Below, piece by piece: positions 6,407 to 10,729 of a DNA stretch of 10,729 nucleotides. The stretch lies in NCBI GenBank assembly GCA_016839875.1, contig JAEOTK010000207.1, positions 1 to 10,729 on the forward strand, read 5' to 3'. Below the pieces are notes generated by a model. That model was not told the origin of the DNA, did not search any database, and saw nothing but the letters and a program-made list of their open reading frames with translations. Each line of letters opens with the position of its first letter. The stretch's first letter is position 1. A program made the position numbers and the translations under genes. This DNA comes from Candidatus Heimdallarchaeota archaeon. Lineage in GTDB: Archaea > Asgardarchaeota > Heimdallarchaeia > Heimdallarchaeales > Heimdallarchaeaceae.

Positions 6407-7564
6407 CTAAACTGGTCTATTTTCTAGAGGATATGGATCGTAACTTCCAGCTATTCCATCTATTGAATAAACTCCTGTACCACCATAGCTATCCCAGTAG
6501 TTACCTTCATTGATATAAGTATCATACCAAGTATTGACACCATCGTCATAAGCTTGAGAAGTACCACCATATGTTGTATTAACAAAGCTGTTATGATGAA
6601 TAACATTACCAAAATTGAATGCATGTATATAGATTGCATATCCTCCAATATTCTCAAAAAGATTAAACGAAATAGAAGAGTAATTTGTACCAGATACCAT
6701 ATAGATACCTAAGTTGTTGCTAGTTATTCTGTTGTTATGAAAACTAGAGAATGAAGCATAATAGACATACATTCCATAATAGCCATAGCTGAATTCATTA
6801 TCATCAACTGATGAAGTGGATGTACCATTCAAATATATACCATAATGATTATAGGAACATTCATTGCTATTCAAAGCAATTGTTGATGATTCATGTAAGT
6901 AAATTCCATAGTGACTATAAGAAATAAAATTTTGAGAAAGAGATAAGCTAGAAGAAAATAACGTGTAGATTCCAACTTGATTATATGCAACTTGATTTTC
7001 TGAAATAATAAAACTAGAAGAATACAAAGTTATTATTCCATAAACATTGTTTGTACATAAGTTTTCTATAAGATTTGTTGAAGAAGATGAGTGCACATAA
7101 ATTCCAAATTTGTTTAAATTACATGTATTTTCAGTAATTGCTACTGCAACAGAACCATATACGAGAATTCCATGTTTTTCATTCATCTCTACTTCGTTTC
7201 TATTTATGGTCCCTGTTTCTTCAGTAATTGAATCAATATAGATACCTGTTACGTTAGCATTCACATAACAATCACGAATAACGAAGTATTTTGTAGTATT
7301 CCAGATATAAATTCCAACTTGAAGATTAGTTGTTATATTATAATTCTCTATCTTGTAAGGATTCGATTGAGTGCCTTTACCAGGAAAATTGTATACTTCG
7401 AAATCTTCATCCCCCCAGATGACGATCGGATCATGGTCCGTTAGTTTATTCTTGTGTACTTCAAAAACTGCAAAAGGGATGATAAGAGAGGTAGCAATAA
7501 GTACTACTGCAACTATTATCCCGCTTATTAGATATTTTTTACTTAATAATACTTTCATTGTCAT
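6407..7564 (-). CDS. Membrane-anchored right-handed beta-helix surface protein (NosD-like repeats)
   Basis: The product is 385 residues. A basic N-terminus (KKY) and one hydrophobic segment at 12-34 form a signal anchor. A short domain (45-75) includes PGKGTQSNPYKIENY, the usual opening of NosD-type beta-helices. Then come the coils: glycines at the start of each GIY turn fall at 84, 107, 132, 154, 176, 198, 220, 242, 264 and 286, giving seven consecutive spacings of exactly 22 residues from 132 to 286. Coils are rich in Ser, Asn, Tyr and Thr, as in carbohydrate-binding or lyase beta-helices. The tail (342-385) has NTWYDTYINEGNYWDSY and a YSIDG...DPYPL ending, a cap seen in many archaeal members of this family. 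No catalytic residues can be assigned, and no nos copper genes are near. The protein should sit outside the cell and may bind glycan, another cell or the hydrolase encoded 22 nt upstream. ATG 7564 follows AAGGAGA by 10 nt; Met3 (7558) is an alternative start. Confidence 0.88.
   Translation of the reverse strand: MTMKVLLSKKYLISGIIVAVVLIATSLIIPFAVFEVHKNKLTDHDPIVIWGDEDFEVYNFPGKGTQSNPYKIENYNITTNLQVGIYIWNTTKYFVIRDCYVNANVTGIYIDSITEETGTINRNEVEMNEKHGILVYGSVAVAITENTCNLNKFGIYVHSSSSTNLIENLCTNNVYGIITLYSSSFIISENQVAYNQVGIYTLFSSSLSLSQNFISYSHYGIYLHESSTIALNSNECSYNHYGIYLNGTSTSSVDDNEFSYGYYGMYVYYASFSSFHNNRITSNNLGIYMVSGTNYSSISFNLFENIGGYAIYIHAFNFGNVIHHNSFVNTTYGGTSQAYDDGVNTWYDTYINEGNYWDSYGGTGVYSIDGIAGSYDPYPLENRPV
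6710..7171 (-). repeat. Seven in-phase 22-codon (66-nt) beta-helix coil repeats
   Basis: Residues 132-285 of the beta-helix protein divide into seven units of exactly 22 codons, each starting G-I/M-x. Shared positions are the starting Gly-Ile-Tyr, a Ser/Thr cluster at unit positions 6-9, Asn at about 15 and an aromatic or aliphatic residue at 22. The match is at protein level; the DNA copies have diverged, so this is an old tandem duplication, not a fresh one. Confidence 0.7.
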
Positions 7565-7574
7565 TTAATTTTCG

Positions 7575-7581
7575 TCTCCTT
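7575..7581 (-). promoter_or_regulatory. Shine-Dalgarno site AAGGAGA for the beta-helix gene
   Basis: On the minus strand AAGGAGA lies in the 22-nt gap after the hydrolase stop codon, 10 nt before ATG 7564. There is no room for a separate promoter in the gap, so the beta-helix gene should be co-transcribed with the hydrolase and start translation from this site. Confidence 0.55.
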
Positions 7582-7586
7582 ATGTT

Positions 7587-9641
7587 TCACCCAAGATATG
7601 GTACCCACACTCCGTAATTGAATAGGAATCCTACAAAATTCCAGAAGAATATAAACCAAAGATGAAATCCTGTTACTACAAGATTAGTTGATGCCAGAAT
7701 TCTGTTCCATAATGTTCCTTCGTTCTGTATCCAGGAATAAATCGTTGAAATCAACAATAAACCAGAAAATGGAATTATTAGAATTGGTAGAAATACAACA
7801 ATATTGAGAGCCATTGCATCTTGTTTATTTGACCCAAAATCAATGAATAATGCTATGAACATTAATGCTATATGTATAACATATGCAGAACTAGTCCCAA
7901 CTGAAAGTCTGTATGTATATTTAGATACAAATGTTTTGTTTATTTTCTGAACGCTTTCTTTCTTGCTCAATTTCTCTATTATTTTTCTAATTGGAAATTC
8001 TATTCCTATTAGAAATAAAAGTACTATACAGAACATCATATGTACCCAAGCATTAGTTGGATTTGCTATACCACTTGCTCTTGGATATGGAACTTGCGTG
8101 AATCCTCCTTGCATCAAATAAGTAATTTTTCCATTTTCATTTTCTCGAAATGCAATCAGTAAATCATTGTCATGTGCTCTGAACAATAGGTCATCTACTT
8201 CAACATATTTCTGACCTTTGAATAAAAGGAATCCATCTCCAGAAATTGTTACTTCCAGATGCTCAATGATTCTTTGAGACTTATATGGAGTGGTTTCCCA
8301 TACTCCAGCTTGGAAGTATTTTCCTTCAAATCTCTTTAAACCTTCTATTGATGAAGCATTAGGATAAAGAACTGAAAACGGTTCAAGAGTGAAAAATGTA
8401 TTTAGAAAATTAGCTAGAATATTTACAGTTGAGAGTACATGTTCACAGTTATATGATAAGTAGACACCTAGATCTAATTCCGGCATCAAGAATATTATTC
8501 CTCCACTTCGAGCAACAGCCCCTCCATGATGAAGAATTCTAATGCCCCTGAAAGTTGTATCGACGAATCCATATGCCCAACCTGAAAGCCTAGGATCATT
8601 AGCGAAGAGTCTTTGATGCATCTGCTGAGTAGTTGTTTCTTCAAGGATCTGAACTGAATTAACACTTCCATTGTTTAGATGAGCCATCATGAACTTGGCC
8701 ATATCTGACGCTGTTGTAGCTGCTCCTCCAGCTGGAGGAGCTAGAACGAGTTCCGAAAACGAAAGAACTGGTAACCCATCAGCATCAAACGAATAAACTG
8801 ATGTAAAATTATCCTCCAAATGTTCTGGAAAAGGTTGTCTAAAAGTTGATGAATTCATTTGAAGAGGATTGAAAATATTTTCTTCCATATATGTATCATA
8901 ATCTTGTCCACTTACTTGAGTAACAATATAACCAGCTAAACTTGCACCATAGTTTGAATATGAACAAGTTTCTCCTGGAGGTGTAACTCTTTTTGGTTGA
9001 AATTTAATTACATAATCTTCAAGTGATAATAGAGTATCTTCAGTCGCATCACCATTCCACATCCAATCGGCTTCGAAACCTGCAGAGTGAGTCATAAGAT
9101 GTCTCATAGTGATAGGTTGCCCAAATTTTTTCTTGATTTTAAAGGCTGAAAGGTAAGTATTTACATCCTCATCTAGATCTATTAATCCCTGTTCATAGAC
9201 CTGCATTACTGCTGTCCATGTGAATACCTTTGATACTGAACCAATTCTAAATATTGTTGAATTTGGATCTACTAATTTATTATCGTCAACATCAGCATAA
9301 CCATAACCTCTGGTGTAAAGTATATCTGTAGAATTAACAACTGAAAGAGACATACCAGGGATTTTTAGTGCATACATTACACTCCCAAATTCGGTATCAA
9401 AGAATGATTTCCATTGACTTATATTATAATTTTCAAATAAACGATCTCTATTTTCTGGATTGTTATTAACATTGTTCTGTATCCCAATTACTTCATTTCC
9501 ACGAATGAAGTTTGAGTCACTTGTAATCAGGTTCTTATCAAGCATATTAGCTTGGTTTGCGAACACAGAAGGTACTAACATAATTACCAATGCAAATATC
9601 CCAATTAGTGCATATTTTTTGTTTGAATTCAATTTATTCAC
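7587..9641 (-). CDS. Secreted class C beta-lactamase-like serine hydrolase with four C-terminal membrane helices
   Basis: The product is 684 residues from GTG 9641. A signal peptide (basic KK, hydrophobic 11-27, probable cut after VFA at 28) leads to a linker and then a serine beta-lactamase-like (class C/penicillin-binding) domain at about 75-415. Its three catalytic motifs are intact: S135-V-S-K138 (SxxK), Y228-S-N230 (YxN) and H372-G-G374 (the KTG/HxG position). A small beta domain (about 435-515) resembles the C-terminal domain often found after such hydrolases. Four hydrophobic segments follow at about 533-550, 586-602, 612-635 and 650-675. The catalytic domain therefore acts outside the cell, held in the membrane. 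Relatives are peptidases, esterases or amidases; archaea usually lack the murein that true members act on, so a lipid, peptide or pseudomurein-like substrate is open. TTG 9632 is a serious alternative start, since GGTGA sits 5 nt before it. The gene lies between the sensor-regulator and the beta-helix gene. Confidence 0.9.
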   Translation of the reverse strand: MNKLNSNKKYALIGIFALVIMLVPSVFANQANMLDKNLITSDSNFIRGNEVIGIQNNVNNNPENRDRLFENYNISQWKSFFDTEFGSVMYALKIPGMSLSVVNSTDILYTRGYGYADVDDNKLVDPNSTIFRIGSVSKVFTWTAVMQVYEQGLIDLDEDVNTYLSAFKIKKKFGQPITMRHLMTHSAGFEADWMWNGDATEDTLLSLEDYVIKFQPKRVTPPGETCSYSNYGASLAGYIVTQVSGQDYDTYMEENIFNPLQMNSSTFRQPFPEHLEDNFTSVYSFDADGLPVLSFSELVLAPPAGGAATTASDMAKFMMAHLNNGSVNSVQILEETTTQQMHQRLFANDPRLSGWAYGFVDTTFRGIRILHHGGAVARSGGIIFLMPELDLGVYLSYNCEHVLSTVNILANFLNTFFTLEPFSVLYPNASSIEGLKRFEGKYFQAGVWETTPYKSQRIIEHLEVTISGDGFLLFKGQKYVEVDDLLFRAHDNDLLIAFRENENGKITYLMQGGFTQVPYPRASGIANPTNAWVHMMFCIVLLFLIGIEFPIRKIIEKLSKKESVQKINKTFVSKYTYRLSVGTSSAYVIHIALMFIALFIDFGSNKQDAMALNIVVFLPILIIPFSGLLLISTIYSWIQNEGTLWNRILASTNLVVTGFHLWFIFFWNFVGFLFNYGVWVPYLG

Positions 9642-9644
9642 CTT
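9638..9644 (-). promoter_or_regulatory. Possible Shine-Dalgarno AAGGTGA that moves the hydrolase start to TTG 9632
   Basis: On the minus strand AAGGTGA ends 5 nt before an in-frame TTG at 9632. It overlaps the GTG at 9641, which would leave that GTG without a well-placed ribosome binding site. Initiation at 9632 shortens the protein by three residues and keeps the signal peptide. An A/T-rich stretch, TAAAATTACA, at 9651-9660 on the minus strand lies 24 nt before TTG 9632 and might be a secondary promoter. Confidence 0.35.
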
Positions 9645-9720
9645 CTTCTATGTAATTTTAGACTGTGATGAAGTGTTCCTTCTCTTTTTCTCGCAACTGC
9701 AAAGCAACCTTCATGCAATC

Positions 9721-10729
9721 TCATTCAACCACCTTTTTACCGCTATCAGTTAGTGTTATAATGTAATTTCTCCCCCATTTTTCTCTGTTGACAAGTTTTT
9801 GTTCAACTAATGGAGTAATATTTCTTGAAATTCTAGATTTTGTGAAACCAGTTTGAGCACATAACTCCTTTTGCAGAATTTTTCCATTGCTTTCAGCTAT
9901 AACATTCATCAATAGTTTCTGTGTATCAGAAAGAAAGATAGTTGATACTTTTTTCATCAATCTTCTTTCCTTTCGTCTCATGAAAAATACAGTTGCAGTT
10001 ATTCCTGTTATAACTCCTAAACAAGGACCTAGTACTATCACCCAAATTGGTGTAGTTCCAAGAGGTTTATCAAAACGAACAAAAATAAATCCATCTTCAT
10101 AAGGCTCAAGATTACTAAAAGACCAAGATAAATATACTCTTTTTCCAGCTATAGGGATACTTTCTTCTGGAAAGAAAGATGTTAACCCTTCCTCTTCATG
10201 GATTAAGCTATTTTCAGGAATCTTTATTTCAACAGATTGTATTTTTGTAGAATAGGTAACATAGGAATGGAATTCAAAGTAATAGTATTCATCTCCTTGT
10301 TCAGGGATAGGGTGGTTCAACAAACTATACCATACATCAAAATCTACCGTTATATTTTCCTCTAATCCTGAACGAAAATTTATTGTTAATAAGTTGGAAA
10401 CTGTTGAAATTTGATTTCTTTCAAAATCTAAAGTGCCAATTATATCATTTACTACTATATTATCCAATGATTGATTTATCCACAAATCAATGGAATTTAA
10501 AGTTGTATTCAGGTTATTTCTTACAGTGTATTTTTCAGCAACGATTATTTCTTGTAGGTTCTTAATATCGATTTTTATGTTATGTAAATCAATCTCGAAA
10601 TTATGTGAAACTACCAAAGGTGAATAAGTTATATTTGATTCAGTAGAAAAAGGTGATCTAACTACGAATAAAGAAAGCAATAGGCATATAACGAATAATT
10701 CCAAATTTCTTCTTTTTCTAAAGTTAAAC
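9721..10729 (-). CDS. Membrane-tethered winged-helix transcriptional regulator with extracellular sensor domain (5' end cut by window)
   Basis: The reading frame stays open through the right edge, reading ...NFRKRRN before the TTG at 10704. That TTG is therefore probably an internal Leu codon and the true start lies just beyond the window. Counting from it (327 residues): a hydrophobic signal segment at 3-15 behind the basic KRR, a beta-rich extracellular domain with many N-x-S/T sites at about 20-215, one membrane helix at 219-241, a basic stop-transfer patch (RRKERR, 243-248), and a cytosolic winged helix at 258-327. The last has LSDTQKLLMNVIAESNG, a recognition helix TKSRISRNITPLVEQKL and a wing ending YIITLTDSGKKVVE, as in MarR-like domains. 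This is the plan of archaeal membrane-associated regulators (COG2512-like). It probably senses an outside condition and controls nearby genes. It lies 79 nt upstream of the serine hydrolase on the same strand with no T-tract terminator between, suggesting one operon. Confidence 0.85.
   Translation of the reverse strand, partial: FNFRKRRNLELFVICLLLSLFVVRSPFSTESNITYSPLVVSHNFEIDLHNIKIDIKNLQEIIVAEKYTVRNNLNTTLNSIDLWINQSLDNIVVNDIIGTLDFERNQISTVSNLLTINFRSGLEENITVDFDVWYSLLNHPIPEQGDEYYYFEFHSYVTYSTKIQSVEIKIPENSLIHEEEGLTSFFPEESIPIAGKRVYLSWSFSNLEPYEDGFIFVRFDKPLGTTPIWVIVLGPCLGVITGITATVFFMRRKERRLMKKVSTIFLSDTQKLLMNVIAESNGKILQKELCAQTGFTKSRISRNITPLVEQKLVNREKWGRNYIITLTDSGKKVVE

Noticed and set aside
6407..7564. 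Annotation as a copper-handling NosD protein of denitrification.
   Set aside because: Only the beta-helix repeats match; no nosZ, nosF, nosY or copper-binding motif is present nearby.
7371..7568. Plus-strand frame opposite the N-terminus of the beta-helix gene.
   Set aside because: It is antisense to a well-supported coding region with a signal anchor and has no ribosome binding site or recognisable domain.
71..9719. A 14-bp direct repeat AACCTTCATGCAAT occurs at 71-84 and at 9706-9719, both near gene boundaries.
   Set aside because: In an AT-rich window of this size about one same-strand 14-mer match is expected by chance, and nothing else at the two sites (no integrase, no matching flanks) suggests an attachment site or element ends.
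9460..9753. Plus-strand frame of 97 codons rich in Phe and Leu.
   Set aside because: It is the shadow of the hydrolase signal-peptide region on the minus strand and spans the intergenic gap without a promoter.
1..10729. Search by eye for tRNA genes, CRISPR arrays, insertion sequence ends and phage or conjugation genes.
   Set aside because: No tRNA T-loop consensus, regular spaced repeats, transposase motifs or terminal inverted repeats were seen.

Overview
The window is an AT-rich (about one third G+C by eye), gene-dense stretch of what looks like an archaeal chromosome. Three things support this. Most genes or operons have an A/T-rich TATA-like box centred 25-29 nt before the start codon and no Shine-Dalgarno site, the archaeal leaderless arrangement. 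Terminators are plain oligo-T tracts without hairpins. The protein families are also archaeal in flavour: a NosD-like surface beta-helix with an EGNYW tail, and a membrane-tethered winged-helix regulator. From memory of such families, an Asgard archaeon (Heimdallarchaeia-like) is a reasonable guess, but no marker gene here proves it. I see no rRNA, tRNA, CRISPR array, insertion sequence or phage gene, and no intergenic stretch above about 150 nt.

Region 1 (1-3268, all plus strand): a small polytopic membrane protein with His/Asp motifs (153-632), an integral-membrane HEAGH metalloprotease-like protein (666-1541), a winged-helix/SAM-methyltransferase fusion (1638-2705) preceded by a possible 17-codon leader ORF, and a four-helix membrane protein (about 2813-3268).

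Region 2 (3281-5482): two small cytosolic proteins on the minus strand, a YjbR/MmcQ-like protein (3281-3586) and a DUF1801 protein (5021-5482). They flank a plus-strand major facilitator transporter (3739-4989). Gene ends meet convergently at 3268/3281 and 4989/5021.

Region 3 (5551-10729, all minus strand): a CPBP-type membrane protein with an altered first motif (5551-6333), then a probable three-gene operon read right to left. That operon has a membrane-tethered sensor/winged-helix regulator (to 9721, cut by the window edge), a secreted class C beta-lactamase-like serine hydrolase with four C-terminal membrane helices (7587-9641), and a membrane-anchored beta-helix surface protein with a strict 22-residue repeat (6407-7564).

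The operon is the best candidate for an undescribed system. It combines an outside-facing sensor whose DNA-binding domain lies in the cytosol, an outside-facing hydrolase, and a surface protein. Its layout recalls bacterial BlaR/MecR beta-lactamase control but is built from different parts, in an organism probably without peptidoglycan. This functional reading is inference from gene order and domain content. A second general observation is that probable first genes look leaderless, while internal genes carry Shine-Dalgarno sites.
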